Of a stretch of DNA of 64,000 bases, positions 1 to 10,783 are shown piece by piece (the first letter of the stretch is position 1; each line of letters starts with the position of its first letter). Source of the stretch: Janthinobacterium aquaticum (GTDB lineage Bacteria; Pseudomonadota; Gammaproteobacteria; Burkholderiales; Burkholderiaceae_D). The DNA lies in the NCBI RefSeq assembly GCF_009208565.1, contig NZ_WFLK01000019.1, forward strand, positions 1-64,000. Direction: 5' to 3'. The translations under genes were made by a program, and so were the position numbers. The notes under the pieces were generated by a model, which was given only the letters and a program-made list of their open reading frames with translations, was not told the DNA's origin and searched no databases.

Positions 1-101
1 CACAGAGCACAGGTCCGCAGCCCGCTTAAGTAGAAGATCCATAGAATACCCAACACAACGTCTATCCCACACTATAGACAGAGAAAGGAGGCATTAGAGT
101 C

Positions 102-925
102 GGTTGTGTCGCGTTGTTGATCAAACGGCGGAATTTCCCTGGAAGGGACATTGTCCCGATCACTGCGGACGGACCTTGCCCGCCAGCGCATAAAATTGGT
201 CGGCAAACGACATCGCATCGGCTCCGCTGATTGCGAACTGCCCCTTGCGGATCATGTGCATGAGCTCGACGCCGACGAGCACGCATTGGGCGGCGCGGAA
301 CGATTTGAAGTTGAGCATCGGCCTGGTCACCCGCTTGATGGCGCGATGGTCCTGTTCGACGATGTTGTTGAGGTATTTGACTTGGTGCACCAGGATCTGC
401 ACGTCGCGGCCAGCGTTGATCGCATCGATCGCCGCCTTGTTGGCGCCGCTCTTGTCCATCGCGACCTTGTCCGGATCGCCGTTCGCTCTTATGGCCTTGT
501 CGAAGAAGCGCTTCGCCGCAGCCATATCGCGTTTGGCTGTGAGCAGGAAGTCGACGGTCTTTCCATCCTTATCGACGGCGCGGTACAGGTATTTCCAGGC
601 GCCTTTGACCTTAATGTAGGTCTCATCCATGCGCCAGCTGCCACCGACTGGGCGCTTGTGTTTCCGGGCCATCTTCTCGACCAAGGGCAGGAAACGAATC
701 GCCCACCGATTGATCGACGAATGGTCGACCGACACGCCGCGCTCTTCCATCATCTCTTCCAGGTGTCGGTAGCTCAGCGGGTAAGCTACATACCAGCGGA
801 TGCAGACGAAGATCACGTCGATCGGAAAGCGCATCCCTTTGATGTTGAGCATGTCGATTCGTCCAGCGTCCAAACACCGTAGTTTACCTGATCGACCCGC
901 CGGCGAGCGCTAATGCGACAGAACC
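102..925 (-). mobile_element. IS6-family insertion sequence
   Basis: The left end reads GGTTGTGTCGCGTTG (102-116) and the complement of the right end reads GGTTCTGTCGCATTA (911-925), giving imperfect terminal inverted repeats around one transposase gene. The 824-bp size suits the IS6 family. The 8 bp on either side differ, so no target duplication remains. A remnant of a closely related element lies at 30850-31119. Confidence 0.85.
160..873 (-). CDS. IS6-family DDE transposase
   Basis: This 237-residue protein has the usual length of an IS6/IS26-type transposase. The catalytic triad is visible: D83 in RMDETYIKVKG, D140 in VAMDKSGANK and E173 in NNIVEQDHRAIKR. An N-terminal helix-turn-helix-like part precedes it. 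IS6 elements move by replicative or conservative cointegrate formation and often link segments of resistance plasmids. A later ATG at residue 8 is an alternative start. The gene appears intact and is the only one in its element. Confidence 0.9.
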   Translation of the reverse strand: MDAGRIDMLNIKGMRFPIDVIFVCIRWYVAYPLSYRHLEEMMEERGVSVDHSSINRWAIRFLPLVEKMARKHKRPVGGSWRMDETYIKVKGAWKYLYRAVDKDGKTVDFLLTAKRDMAAAKRFFDKAIRANGDPDKVAMDKSGANKAAIDAINAGRDVQILVHQVKYLNNIVEQDHRAIKRVTRPMLNFKSFRAAQCVLVGVELMHMIRKGQFAISGADAMSFADQFYALAGKVRPQ

Positions 926-944
926 GTATTTGCTTGCACTAATT

Positions 945-1010
945 TATCTGCGCAGCTAAACTATGATTAATACCTAAAGCAAATTAAAGAATAATTATGT
1001 ATCTGCACGG
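945..1010. promoter_or_regulatory. Repeats upstream of the AbiE-like pair
   Basis: Two near-identical 11-mers, TATCTGCGCAG (945-955) and TATCTGCACGG (1000-1010), lie in direct orientation just before the antitoxin start at 1018. A TATGAT -10-like hexamer sits at 962-967. Known AbiEi antitoxins repress their own promoters by binding repeats, so these are candidate operators. The assignment is inferred from position. Confidence 0.4.
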
Positions 1011-1017
1011 ATAAACC

Positions 1018-2088
1018 ATGTCGATAAAAGAGAAAAACCTTGTAGAATCGCTCACGCAGGCCTTGAACAGCGTCGATATCGAGGTTGAACAAACCATGTT
1101 CGACCTCGAACATGACGGCAGGCGACTGGATTGCCTCATGCATATCGTCTCGCCACGCGGTCGCCGACGAATTGCCATAGAACTGCTGCGCCAAGCATAT
1201 CCGAGAGATGTGCGCGAGGCCGCATGGCGCCTCCAGGGCTTCATGAAGGCGAACGACAATGCCAGCGATATCATCCTGATGGTCGCTGCCGAGCACCTCA
1301 GCGAAGGCGCGAAGGACGATTTACGGCACCATCGGATGGCGTATTTTGAGGCCAGCGGGACGTTCTATCTAAGGCACCAGGAATGGCTGATCGACATTCA
1401 GCGTCCTTCCAAGCCTGCTTCTCGTCGTGGCACACTGGCGTTATTCACCGATGCACGCGAGCAGGTGATCCTCACCTTGCTTGTGGAGCATCGCAACTTT
1501 AGGAGCGGGTTAGAATTTGCCGAGATGTCCACAACCTCTACCTACACTGTGTCCACCGTGCTGGCCGAACTGGAGCGCAGGGAATGGATCGAAAGCGAGG
1601 GTCGCGGCCGAACACTACGCCGCAGGCTGTCCAGGCCGGGCGAGTTGCTCGACGCTTGGGCGGCGGCCTGGAAACAGCGCAAAGACACCAAAACGAAATG
1701 GCACTGCTACGCATCCAACCCAGCCACTCTACTTGACCAGTTGGCTGGAAAAATCGGTACCGTTGCGCTTGAAGGCAGTGTCTTTACCGGTGCTGCGGCT
1801 GCCAACCGCGTCGTGCCGCATCTGACCCGCACCGATACCATTGAGATCATTATTCCTCCCGGCGAGGCCGGATACTATGAGGCCGCGTTCAGGATGAAAT
1901 CGGTGGACAAGGGCGCCAACGTCACGCTCATCGAGCGTGCCGGTGTCAGCACGATGTTTGCAAGCAAAGATCCATCGTCCAACGCATTGCTGGCCAATCC
2001 TTTTATCCTGTATCTTGACTTGCTCGATGGCAAGGGCAGAAACAAGGAGCTCGCCGAACAACTTCGACTTCAAAAACTGGGAATATAA
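1018..2088 (+). CDS. AbiEi-like type IV antitoxin / transcription regulator
   Basis: The 356-residue protein has three parts. Residues about 20-110 resemble a restriction-endonuclease-like fold with a DCLMHI...IAIELL core lacking the usual E-x-K lysine. Residues about 145-215 form a winged helix. The C-terminal domain (about 230-356) resembles AbiEi antitoxins, with the TGAAAA motif and a final charged helix. The nucleotidyltransferase gene starts 2 bp after its stop, as in AbiE operons, where AbiEi represses the promoter and offsets the toxin without binding it. The family call is from motif memory and gene order. It could instead be a stand-alone regulator. Confidence 0.65.
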   Translation: MSIKEKNLVESLTQALNSVDIEVEQTMFDLEHDGRRLDCLMHIVSPRGRRRIAIELLRQAYPRDVREAAWRLQGFMKANDNASDIILMVAAEHLSEGAKDDLRHHRMAYFEASGTFYLRHQEWLIDIQRPSKPASRRGTLALFTDAREQVILTLLVEHRNFRSGLEFAEMSTTSTYTVSTVLAELERREWIESEGRGRTLRRRLSRPGELLDAWAAAWKQRKDTKTKWHCYASNPATLLDQLAGKIGTVALEGSVFTGAAAANRVVPHLTRTDTIEIIIPPGEAGYYEAAFRMKSVDKGANVTLIERAGVSTMFASKDPSSNALLANPFILYLDLLDGKGRNKELAEQLRLQKLGI

Positions 2089-2090
2089 GG

Positions 2091-3020
2091 ATGGCCACAG
2101 CGGAAAAACCAAAAACAGCCGACGGTTACGACAGCGCACAGACGCTGGCGTGCGAGCGGGTTCTGGTCACCTTGTTGTCGGCGTTCGGCACCATGAAAGA
2201 TTCCATCCGACTGGTCGGTGGCCTGGTGCCACGTTACCTGACACCGGAGATGCCACCAGACGTGCCGGCACATGCGGGCACGACGGACGTCGATATTGTC
2301 TTCAATCTGCAGGTGATCGCCGAAGGCGATGGCTATGCGTCGTTGGGCGAGCAGTTGAAACAGCGTGGCTTTCACCGTTATCGCAAGCCCGGCGGTACTG
2401 GACCGAGCAGCTGGCAGTGGGAGCACAGGATCTCGGCGCATGAAAGTGTCGTGGTCGAGTTCCTGCATGACGCCGCTGACCGTTCCCAGGAAGGCCGGCT
2501 CACGCCGATCGAGGGGGAAAAAGTGTCGGCGCTCGGCATTCGTCATGCGGGCGTGGTACATGATTGGTACTGCGAACGCAGGGTCACGGCCGAATTGTTC
2601 GACGGGGCAGGCATGTCGACCGAATTGGTTCGCTACGCCGATGTGACGTCCTTCCTCATCTTGAAGGCCATCGCATTCGACCAGCGCGCCGAGAACAAGG
2701 ACGCCGGTGACCTGGTACACGTGATGCGCTACGTCGGCACGCCGGAGCAGGTCGGCGACGAGATCGTCAAGCGCTACCGTTCAGGCGCACACGACCAGGC
2801 CATCCTGGACGCCTTGGATGCTCTGCAAAACCGTTTTTGCGATGGCGACGGCGTGGAAGGGTATCTGCGCAACGGGCCGATTGCGGCGGCGCGCTTCAAG
2901 TTGGGCTTGGATGACGAGGACGATGAAGAGCGCGTGCGCGAGCAGCTGGACGTTGCCGGCTTGGTGATGGCGGTCGTCAGTCATGTGCAGAGCCAGCTGC
3001 ACGGTGCGGGAGTAGAGTAG
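2091..3020 (+). CDS. AbiEii-like nucleotidyltransferase toxin
   Basis: The 309-residue protein shows a nucleotidyltransferase fold signature: LVGGLVPRYL followed by GTTDVDIVF, which supplies the metal-binding D-x-D. Further on, LKAIAFDQRAENKDAGDL matches the Lys/Arg-rich helix found in AbiEii/AbiGii proteins. AbiEii toxins transfer nucleotides, probably to tRNA or another RNA, and stop growth during phage infection or plasmid loss. It is translated directly behind the AbiEi-like gene, so coupling is likely. It is longer than many minimal nucleotidyltransferases. A role in plasmid maintenance or phage defence is inferred from the pairing. Confidence 0.65.
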   Translation: MATAEKPKTADGYDSAQTLACERVLVTLLSAFGTMKDSIRLVGGLVPRYLTPEMPPDVPAHAGTTDVDIVFNLQVIAEGDGYASLGEQLKQRGFHRYRKPGGTGPSSWQWEHRISAHESVVVEFLHDAADRSQEGRLTPIEGEKVSALGIRHAGVVHDWYCERRVTAELFDGAGMSTELVRYADVTSFLILKAIAFDQRAENKDAGDLVHVMRYVGTPEQVGDEIVKRYRSGAHDQAILDALDALQNRFCDGDGVEGYLRNGPIAAARFKLGLDDEDDEERVREQLDVAGLVMAVVSHVQSQLHGAGVE

Positions 3021-3421
3021 ACAAGCCGAAAATCAGGAGACAATGCCGGTGTCGGTGCTGTCGACAAATTCTCGACATCACCAACACCGGTCATGCTTGC
3101 CTTGGCGCGGCCGCACCGCTGGAGCGATTGACGTTACCCTGCGACGATTTTGCCCAGCAGGCTCAAACCCAGGGTCACATTATCGCTGGACAGAGCGAAA
3201 TGAAAGGCAAAATTTAGTTTATTGATCAGCAATATGTCGATGTTTGTAGTGAACTACGGGCGCAGGATTGGACATTGCCTTTGGCTGTACCAATTGGCAT
3301 CCGCGCTATGCGCTCCATTCGCGTATGCAAATGATCCAGACAGAACTGCCACACCAGTATACACTGATATATCAGAAGGATTTTCTTCCCAATAAACTCA
3401 TTTTAAATTGACCTGACGCGG
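3021..3421. other. Intergenic stretch after the AbiE-like pair
   Basis: No supportable gene is seen here. The notable content is a long hairpin at 3046-3090. The remainder has a short ORF (3043-3225) without recognisable similarity. The AraC gene begins at 3422, with no clear upstream Shine-Dalgarno sequence. Confidence 0.5.
3046..3090. terminator. Long hairpin downstream of toxin gene
   Basis: A 19-bp stem with two mismatches encloses a 7-nt loop: 3046-3064 pairs with 3072-3090. It begins 26 bp after the toxin stop. No T-run follows, so it is not a typical intrinsic terminator. It may stabilise the mRNA end, or be a rho-aided terminator or a DNA-level structure. Confidence 0.45.
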
Positions 3422-4240
3422 ATGATTGCGAAAAATACACCATTTCCATATGGTGATTTCTTAGATGATTTTTATCTCCATAAAACAAAAATAAACGCGT
3501 TTCATTCGCAAGACAAGCTGCCCTCCTACCTTGATGCCAGGTCGCACAGTCATGTTCGGGCTGAACTTTTGTATTGTGCAAAAGGACTCATTAACGTTCA
3601 AGTCGGGAAGTGTCTTTGGGTGGTGCCTGAAAACTGCGCTGTCTGGATCCCGTCTCGCATAGCCCATAGGAGCTTCGGGAGCGGCTTCGTCGAGTATTGC
3701 GCAATATTTGTCGATATCAAGCAAGCGGCCAGCTTGCCGCATGAGGCGTTCGTGATCGAACCGACGGTGCTATTGCGGGAGCTCATACTCAAGTCGGTTT
3801 CATTAAAACAGTCGTATGAGAAAAATAGCGCGGAGTGCCGTTTTTTCAGCGTGCTGTTCGATGAAATTGGCCATGCCCAACGGCTGAACCTGATCGTTCC
3901 CATGCCGACTGATCCGCGCTTGCAGCTGTTGGTGGAGCAATTGATCGCCAATCCTGCTGACAAGACCAGTCATGGTGAGTGGGCTGCACGATTGGCGCTC
4001 AGCGAACGAAATTTTAGCCGCATCATCATGCAGCAGCTTGGCATGACACTGGGGCGCTGGCGCCATCAATTGCATATTACGATCGCCATTCCGCGCATCC
4101 GAAGTGGGGAAACGATACAGAAAGTTGCGCATGATCTGGGCTATGAGAATGCAAGCAGCTTCATCAGTATGTTCAAGAGCATCATGCACAATCCGCCGAA
4201 TCGATTCGTCACCATCACACGCAACAGGAAACATCCCTGA
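3422..4240 (+). CDS. AraC-family transcription regulator
   Basis: The 272-residue protein has an N-terminal cupin-like sensing half (about 35-130, containing SHSHVRAELLYCAKG and VPENCAVWIPSRIAHRS) and a C-terminal pair of helix-turn-helix motifs (about 170-265, ending in GYENASSFISMFKSIMHNPPNRF). This is the usual AraC/XylS layout with ligand sensing in front. The inducer is unknown. It faces, and nearly abuts, the binding-protein gene at 4260-5021 on the opposite strand, so their ends converge. The start codon was taken as the first ATG in frame, and no strong ribosome site is visible. Confidence 0.85.
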   Translation: MIAKNTPFPYGDFLDDFYLHKTKINAFHSQDKLPSYLDARSHSHVRAELLYCAKGLINVQVGKCLWVVPENCAVWIPSRIAHRSFGSGFVEYCAIFVDIKQAASLPHEAFVIEPTVLLRELILKSVSLKQSYEKNSAECRFFSVLFDEIGHAQRLNLIVPMPTDPRLQLLVEQLIANPADKTSHGEWAARLALSERNFSRIIMQQLGMTLGRWRHQLHITIAIPRIRSGETIQKVAHDLGYENASSFISMFKSIMHNPPNRFVTITRNRKHP

Positions 4241-4259
4241 GCTGGTCAGCCCTCCGATG

Positions 4260-5021
4260 CTATTGCTTGTATTTTTTTTGCAGCCGGTTCAGGGTTCCAT
4301 CATTGTTCATGTCCGTCATTGCCTGCCTGAACTTTGCAATCATGTCATATGGCACCTTGTTTTTGTTGAACATGATGTAGCTGTCGTAGCTGCCAACTGG
4401 CGGGCCGATCATTTTGACGTCAGCCGATGCGTTGAGCCCCTTTAAAATGGTCAAGCCGACCAGACGGCTGCAAAGTACCGCATCCATCCTACCGGCCAGT
4501 AATTTTCTGAAATTCATCTCGTGCGAACTCGACGGCTCGAGCTTCTTGTACCCGCCATCAAGGGAAAACTTTTTCAGATCGATACCGTACGAGGCGCCGT
4601 GCAGTACCCCGATCGAATAGCCAGCCAGTTGTCTTGGGTTACCTGAAAATTGAATTGCTGAATTGGCACGTACAAAAATCTGGATATCCTGCTTGAGCAG
4701 TGGGAGCAGCGCAAAGTCATATCGACTTTCGCGTTCAGGTGTTTTTCTCATCGGGAATAACGCATCGATTCTGCCACTCTCCAGATTGGCCAGAGAACGC
4801 TTGAAAGGCAGAAATTCGATGGCGATCGGCTGGCCCATCCTGCCAAATGCATGCTCGATCAATTCCACGGCCAGTCCCGTTGGTTGCCGGCTTGCATGCT
4901 CTTCAACGTAAGGCGGATAGTTCAATGTCGCGATCCTTAATTCGAGTTGCCTGACCGCCTTCGTGGGGTGGCATGTCATGGCCGCGAACAACAGGAAAAG
5001 ATACGATAATCTTGCTCGCAT
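4260..5021 (-). CDS. Periplasmic solute-binding protein (SBP_bac_3 type)
   Basis: The chosen ATG gives 253 residues beginning with a signal peptide (RLSYLFLLFAAMTCHPTKA), with GGAG 8 bases upstream. A start 42 bases earlier would give a poorer leader. The mature part follows the family 3 amino-acid-type fold: LRIATLNYPPYVEE near the start, GLAVELIEHAF, and FRQAMTDMNNDGTLNRLQKKY at the end. No transporter genes are nearby. It lies directly after the chemoreceptor gene on the same strand, which suggests it presents a ligand to that receptor or acts as a free sensor protein. The ligand is unknown. Confidence 0.8.
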   Translation of the reverse strand: MRARLSYLFLLFAAMTCHPTKAVRQLELRIATLNYPPYVEEHASRQPTGLAVELIEHAFGRMGQPIAIEFLPFKRSLANLESGRIDALFPMRKTPERESRYDFALLPLLKQDIQIFVRANSAIQFSGNPRQLAGYSIGVLHGASYGIDLKKFSLDGGYKKLEPSSSHEMNFRKLLAGRMDAVLCSRLVGLTILKGLNASADVKMIGPPVGSYDSYIMFNKNKVPYDMIAKFRQAMTDMNNDGTLNRLQKKYKQ

Positions 5022-5065
5022 GGGGGAGCTCCGGCTAAACAATATTCGGCAGGTATCTTTCATTG

Positions 5066-6676
5066 TCAGTTCTTGAGTTGTAGCGCCGGCTTATGCTGCG
5101 TCACTACGGGTGTTCGGGCTGTCGCGTGCTTGACCTCGTCATGCGTCTTGAACACGCTCATCAGTTGAGCCAGTTCGGTTGCCTGCTCTTGCATCGCCGC
5201 TGAGGCCGCCGCCGCTTCCTCTACCAAAGCTGCATTTTGTTGTGTGACCTGGTCCATTTCCGTCACCGCCTGGTTGATTTGCTCAATGCCAGCACTTTGC
5301 TCAGCGCTGGCCTCGGAGATTTGGCGGATGGTTTCGGTTACGCCTGCGACACTTTTGATGATCTCTTCCATCGTGCCGCCAGTCTGCTGCACCAGCGCCG
5401 ATCCCATATCTACCTTGTGCACTGAATCATCAATTAACAGCTTGATCTCTTTGGCCGCACTGGCCGAACGCTGCGCAAGGTTGCGTACTTCAGACGCAAC
5501 CACGGCAAAACCACGTCCCTGCTCGCCGGCACGCGCCGCTTCCACTGCGGCATTGAGCGCCAGGATGTTGGTCTGAAAGGCGATGCCATCAATCACGGAG
5601 ATGATGTCGACGATTCTCCTCGACGATGCATTGATGCCGGCCATGGTGCCGATCACGTCGCTGACCATAGTGCCGCCTTTCTCTGCAATAGCCGAAGCTT
5701 CTTTCGCCAGTGAACTGGCATGGCGTGCGTGATCGACGTTTTGTTTGACCGTGGCTGTCAGTTCTTCCATTGAAGAAGCGGTTTCCTCAAGCGAGCTCGC
5801 CTGCTGTTCCGTGCGGGCTGACAGATCCAGGTTGCCCGCAGCAATTTGTGCGGAAGCGGCGGCAATATTTTCAGTTCCTTTGAGCACCTTCGACACAATA
5901 CTCAATAGATTGCTGTTCATGCTTTGCAGCGCCTGCATCAATGATCCCATTTCATCCTTGCGATCTACTTGTACCAGGCTTCTGAGGTCGCCGTCCGCGA
6001 CAGTTTGCGCAAGCTGCACGGCCGATGCAATTGGGATGGTGATGGAGCGGGTGGCGAAATAGGCGGATGCTATTCCAACCAATAGGGCCAGCGTGCCCAT
6101 CACGATAAGAAAAATGCGAGTATTTGCGTAGGAACTCAACACATTCGATGCCACGAGTTTTGCCGCATCTGACTGGATAATGGCAAGTTGCCGGATACTG
6201 GCGAGGTAAGTGGCTGATGCGGGAAGGACTTGTTCATGAAAGATGGCGTTGCCGGCTGTGCTATCGTTATCGGCTTTCGCTTTCAGCATCTGGCTGCGTG
6301 CCTCGACGTAGCGGCTGCGTTGCTGTTTGACTTTGTTGAATTCCGCGATGACGAGAGGGTTGCGTAGCGATCCTTCGATCTCCTGCTGCAGTGCCAAAGA
6401 CCGCGCAGCATCGGTATTGATCTCGTCCAACAGCAGTTTACTCTCGGCCGCATCGGTGCTTTTCCACATGGCGGCCGAGCGCAACACATTGAGCTCGATG
6501 ATCTTGGACCATTCGGCTACCATGCTGACATTCTTGTAGCTGACATTGACCAGATGGCTGGTAGCGCCACCCGCTATTTCCATTTTGACGATGGCAACCG
6601 ACGTCAAAATGACTAACAGCATTAAAACCAAGGCAAACCCCAAGCCCAGGCGTACGCCAATTTTTAAATTTTTCAT
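5066..6676 (-). CDS. Methyl-accepting chemotaxis protein
   Basis: I start the gene at the ATG giving [14 protein letters not shown], with GGAG upstream; a longer ORF reaches 6871 but adds a non-homologous leader. The 536-residue product has TM1 at about 8-31, a four-helix periplasmic sensor, TM2 at about 188-211, a HAMP domain, and a cytoplasmic coiled coil with the conserved tip [20 protein letters not shown]. It signals to CheA/CheW at the membrane. No C-terminal CheR/CheB tether pentapeptide is present. The binding-protein gene begins 44 bp downstream on the same strand, so the two probably share a transcript and a signal. Confidence 0.92.
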   Translation of the reverse strand: MKNLKIGVRLGLGFALVLMLLVILTSVAIVKMEIAGGATSHLVNVSYKNVSMVAEWSKIIELNVLRSAAMWKSTDAAESKLLLDEINTDAARSLALQQEIEGSLRNPLVIAEFNKVKQQRSRYVEARSQMLKAKADNDSTAGNAIFHEQVLPASATYLASIRQLAIIQSDAAKLVASNVLSSYANTRIFLIVMGTLALLVGIASAYFATRSITIPIASAVQLAQTVADGDLRSLVQVDRKDEMGSLMQALQSMNSNLLSIVSKVLKGTENIAAASAQIAAGNLDLSARTEQQASSLEETASSMEELTATVKQNVDHARHASSLAKEASAIAEKGGTMVSDVIGTMAGINASSRRIVDIISVIDGIAFQTNILALNAAVEAARAGEQGRGFAVVASEVRNLAQRSASAAKEIKLLIDDSVHKVDMGSALVQQTGGTMEEIIKSVAGVTETIRQISEASAEQSAGIEQINQAVTEMDQVTQQNAALVEEAAAASAAMQEQATELAQLMSVFKTHDEVKHATARTPVVTQHKPALQLKN

Positions 6677-7084
6677 GCAATGACTCCGGTGTCGTGAGAG
6701 AGAATGATGTGCTATCGATACCGTATAGAGGATATCGGCCAGTGCAGTCGATTTTCTGGCGGTCCCGTCGCCAATGTACGTCCCGGATAGGTCTAGAGCT
6801 AGCGTGAGCAAGCACGATGGCGCGCTCACAAAGACGGCTAGAAACGTCCGGGCATTTTTTTTTGCAATCATATTTACTTGGCAGAAATAATGTTGTGTTG
6901 ATCCGCCAAGAAATTACGTGAAACGGCCAATCACGTTAAATGCTATTTCGATCACAAGAAGATAGCCTCGCTTCGATTCAGGCAGCACCACTCCGCCAAA
7001 ACTGTTTTCGCTGCTCTCACAACATGAATTCGTCGCGAACCTGTCACCCAGTATTTTGGGTGAAGAGCGCGGTTAAAGTAATTC
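6677..7084. other. Intergenic, no gene recognised
   Basis: About 400 bp between the divergent chemoreceptor and SDR genes. It should hold the chemoreceptor promoter, but I see no convincing hexamers for it and no coding signal. Confidence 0.4.
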
Positions 7085-7132
7085 TTGACACAACAAAATT
7101 GCTTGCCTAAAATGTCTACCTACTAGTTGGTA
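7085..7132 (+). promoter_or_regulatory. Sigma70 promoter with TetR operator (site 1)
   Basis: TTGACA (7085-7090), a 17-bp spacer and TAAAAT (7108-7113) form a near-consensus promoter. The palindrome TACCTACTAGTTGGTA (7117-7132) covers the expected transcription start. The same palindrome occurs at four other promoters up to 16.8 kb, around the TetR gene at 12105-12668. Confidence 0.8.
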
Positions 7133-7162
7133 ATTTTTTGATTAAACTGAAAAAGGAACGTG

Positions 7163-7960
7163 ATGATGGATACCAAAAGCTTTGATGGCCGCAAACTCCT
7201 GGTCGTTGGCGGGACCAGCGGCATCGGTCTGGAAGTGGCCACGATGGTTGCACAGGAAGGTGGCGCAGTGGTAGTCGTGGGAAATCGCGTGGAAAAGGCA
7301 GAGGTCGCGCGTCAGCAATTGGTGGCCATTGCTGGCGAAGGTAAGGCATTCGCACTGACTACTGACCTATCGGATTTTGCCAGCGTACGTACATTAATCG
7401 ACAGGTTGAAAAGCGAGCATAGTGACATCGATTTGCTGGTCAATTCCGCTGGTATTTTTTATCCTAAAGGGTTCCTTGAGCACTCGCTCGAAGATTATGA
7501 TAGTTTTCTGAATCTGAATCGGGCGCTCTTTTTTATTACCCAGCAGGTGGCCAGCTCGTTGGTGGCGCAGAAGAAGTCGGGCTCCATTGTCAACGTGACA
7601 GCTGTTGCAGCTCGCCAAGCGATTGAGACGGTGCTGGCCTCGGCTTATTCGATGGCGAAAATCGGACTTGATTCCATGACGCGGCATGTGTCCGCCGAAC
7701 TGGCAAAATTCGGCATTCGCATCAATTCAGTTGCCCCAGGCATGGTGGAAACCCGGATTTTCGAACGCTTCATTCCTGGTGATCAGCTCGATAGCGCATT
7801 GAAGGATTTCAACGATTTCCATCCGCTCGGTCGTAATGGTACGCCGCGTGATGTTGCCGAGAGCATCGTGTTTTTGCTTTCGGACAGGGCCTCCTGGGTG
7901 ACTGGTGCAGTATGGGATGTTGATGGCGGTGTGATGGCATCCCGCAAATTGGGCAAATAA
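7163..7960 (+). CDS. SDR-family oxidoreductase (lacking the usual Ser)
   Basis: A 265-residue classical short-chain dehydrogenase. The nucleotide-binding GGTSGIG lies at about 16-22, NSAG at about 94-97 and the catalytic Y162-x3-K166 in AYSMAK. At the position of the catalytic Ser the sequence reads NVTA, so alanine replaces serine. AAAAGGA precedes the tandem ATGs; I use the first. It has its own promoter with operator site 1. By context it may reduce a reactive carbonyl or quinone; the substrate is unknown. It resembles the second SDR at 14706-15479, including the FHPLGRNG motif near the C-terminus. Confidence 0.85.
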   Translation: MMDTKSFDGRKLLVVGGTSGIGLEVATMVAQEGGAVVVVGNRVEKAEVARQQLVAIAGEGKAFALTTDLSDFASVRTLIDRLKSEHSDIDLLVNSAGIFYPKGFLEHSLEDYDSFLNLNRALFFITQQVASSLVAQKKSGSIVNVTAVAARQAIETVLASAYSMAKIGLDSMTRHVSAELAKFGIRINSVAPGMVETRIFERFIPGDQLDSALKDFNDFHPLGRNGTPRDVAESIVFLLSDRASWVTGAVWDVDGGVMASRKLGK

Positions 7961-8153
7961 GCAGCAAATCGTCGCACGCATCAATTGCAAGAATGTAAGG
8001 ATGGGTTTGCCTATTGCGCACCTGGCTAGTTCAGGCCAGCCTCTAGTGCTGCTGGACCAACCCATCGCTCGATCGTATTCAGGTGGCAGTGTAGTGGTTT
8101 AATGTACCCGGACACTGATTTAGGCGAGAATGCTCGCCATGGAGAGGTGTTTG

Positions 8154-9316
<1,163 letters not shown>

Positions 9317-9319
9317 CCA

Positions 9320-10672
9320 CTACAATCTCATCGTAACGAACTCTTCAGCAGCTGTAGGATGGATAGCAACTGTATTGTCGAAGTCGCGTTTGGTCGCCCC
9401 CATCTTCAAAGCCACCGCAAAGCCTTGCAGGATTTCGTCCATGCCAATACCAATACCGTGTATGCCAACGATCTTTTCTTCAGGCCCTACACAAACGAGC
9501 TTCATGCGTGATGGCTGAGCATGATGGGTCGGTGCCGTATACATGGAAGTAAAAGCTGATTGATATACCTTCACCGCGCTGTGGCCATACTGCTCGCGGG
9601 CGGCGGGCTCTGTAAGCCCGACCGTGCCAATGGGTGGGTGACTAAATATGACGGTCGGTACATTGCTGTAATCGAGATGCTCGTCAGGTTTGTTGTTGAA
9701 CAGGCGTTCGGAAAGACGACGACCTGCCGCCACCGCCAAAGGTGTCAGCTCGACCTGGCCCGTGTTATCACCTACCGCATAAATGCCTGCCACTGCGGTA
9801 TTCTGGAACTTGTCGACAACGATGTAACCTCGCGCATCGGCTTTGAGGCCAGCTTGGTAGAGCTCCAAATTTTCGGTAGCAGGTTTGCGGCCAATTGCCC
9901 AGATAAGGCAATCCACGGTTTGGGTATGACCGTCCTCCAGGATAAGGGTCACACTGCCATCTGCGTTTTTTATCACCGACTCAGGTACGGCATTCGTGTG
10001 CAGCGTCAGACCGTCAACACGCATCACATCTACCAGTGTATCGACGATGAGCGGATCCAGCCAGCGCAGGGGTGCATGGTGGCGTACAAACAGGTGCGTT
10101 TCAGAGCCCAGTGCATGGAGAAGCCCTGCAATTTCAACAGCGATATAGCCTGCCCCTACCACTGCGACGCGCTGTGGTAGGGCATCCAAGGCAAAGAAGC
10201 CATCGGAATCGATACCGTGTTCTGCACCAGGGACTGCAGGCCGATTTGGATAGCCGCCGGTTGCGATCAGAATGTGATTTGCAGTTATTTTTTCACCGTT
10301 AACTTCGACAGTGCGTGCATCAACAAACCTGGCGTAACCCTGGATCACGTCTACCTTATTTTTGTCGAGCACACTGTGATAAGAGGCGCGGATACGCTCG
10401 ATATAAGCCGTGCGATTGGCGACCAGCCGGCGCCAATTGAAATGGTCGACGCTCACCTCAAAGCCATAATCAGGACCATAGTGATGGAGCGCTGTGGCAA
10501 TTTGCGCTGCATACCACATCACCTTCTTGGGAACGCACCCAACATTGACGCAAGTGCCACCGATGTCCTTCGCCTCAATCACGGCGCATTTCATGCCATG
10601 CATGGCGGCACGATTGACCGATGCAATCCCGCCGCTTCCGCCACCTATAGCAATATAGTCGTAATGTTTCAT
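9320..10672 (-). CDS. gor: Glutathione-disulfide reductase
   Basis: The 450-residue flavoenzyme reduces GSSG with NADPH in the cytoplasm. Visible features are FAD-binding GGGSGGIAS at about 10-18, the redox pair C41/C46 in [18 protein letters not shown]-binding [11 protein letters not shown] near 170-180, and the C-terminal HPTAAEE with the catalytic histidine. It ends VTMRL-stop. The TAG stop lies within the terminal repeat of the IS3 copy, so the insertion removed the native terminus by a residue or so without harming the enzyme. It is last in a likely operon with the FrnE-like and AhpD-like genes, under operator site 2. Confidence 0.95.
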   Translation of the reverse strand: MKHYDYIAIGGGSGGIASVNRAAMHGMKCAVIEAKDIGGTCVNVGCVPKKVMWYAAQIATALHHYGPDYGFEVSVDHFNWRRLVANRTAYIERIRASYHSVLDKNKVDVIQGYARFVDARTVEVNGEKITANHILIATGGYPNRPAVPGAEHGIDSDGFFALDALPQRVAVVGAGYIAVEIAGLLHALGSETHLFVRHHAPLRWLDPLIVDTLVDVMRVDGLTLHTNAVPESVIKNADGSVTLILEDGHTQTVDCLIWAIGRKPATENLELYQAGLKADARGYIVVDKFQNTAVAGIYAVGDNTGQVELTPLAVAAGRRLSERLFNNKPDEHLDYSNVPTVIFSHPPIGTVGLTEPAAREQYGHSAVKVYQSAFTSMYTAPTHHAQPSRMKLVCVGPEEKIVGIHGIGIGMDEILQGFAVALKMGATKRDFDNTVAIHPTAAEEFVTMRL

Positions 10673-10783
10673 GATTTGCTTCCGCTAAATAAAATGTTGA
10701 GCTCTAGAGCAGCTCTGGCCAGCAACCTGCTCGCATTTGATGGCTGGATTGACGTGAAGGCCCTTGCGAAAAGTCGACCTGCG

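Noticed and set aside
151..882. 243-codon plus-strand open frame
   Set aside because: It is antisense to the IS6 transposase, whose DDE motifs are clear on the minus strand.
3046..3090. Long hairpin considered as an integron attC site
   Set aside because: No GTTRRRY/RYYYAAC end boxes and no integron integrase or cassette array nearby.
3043..3225. 60-codon frame after the toxin gene
   Set aside because: It overlaps the long hairpin and has no ribosome site or recognisable similarity.
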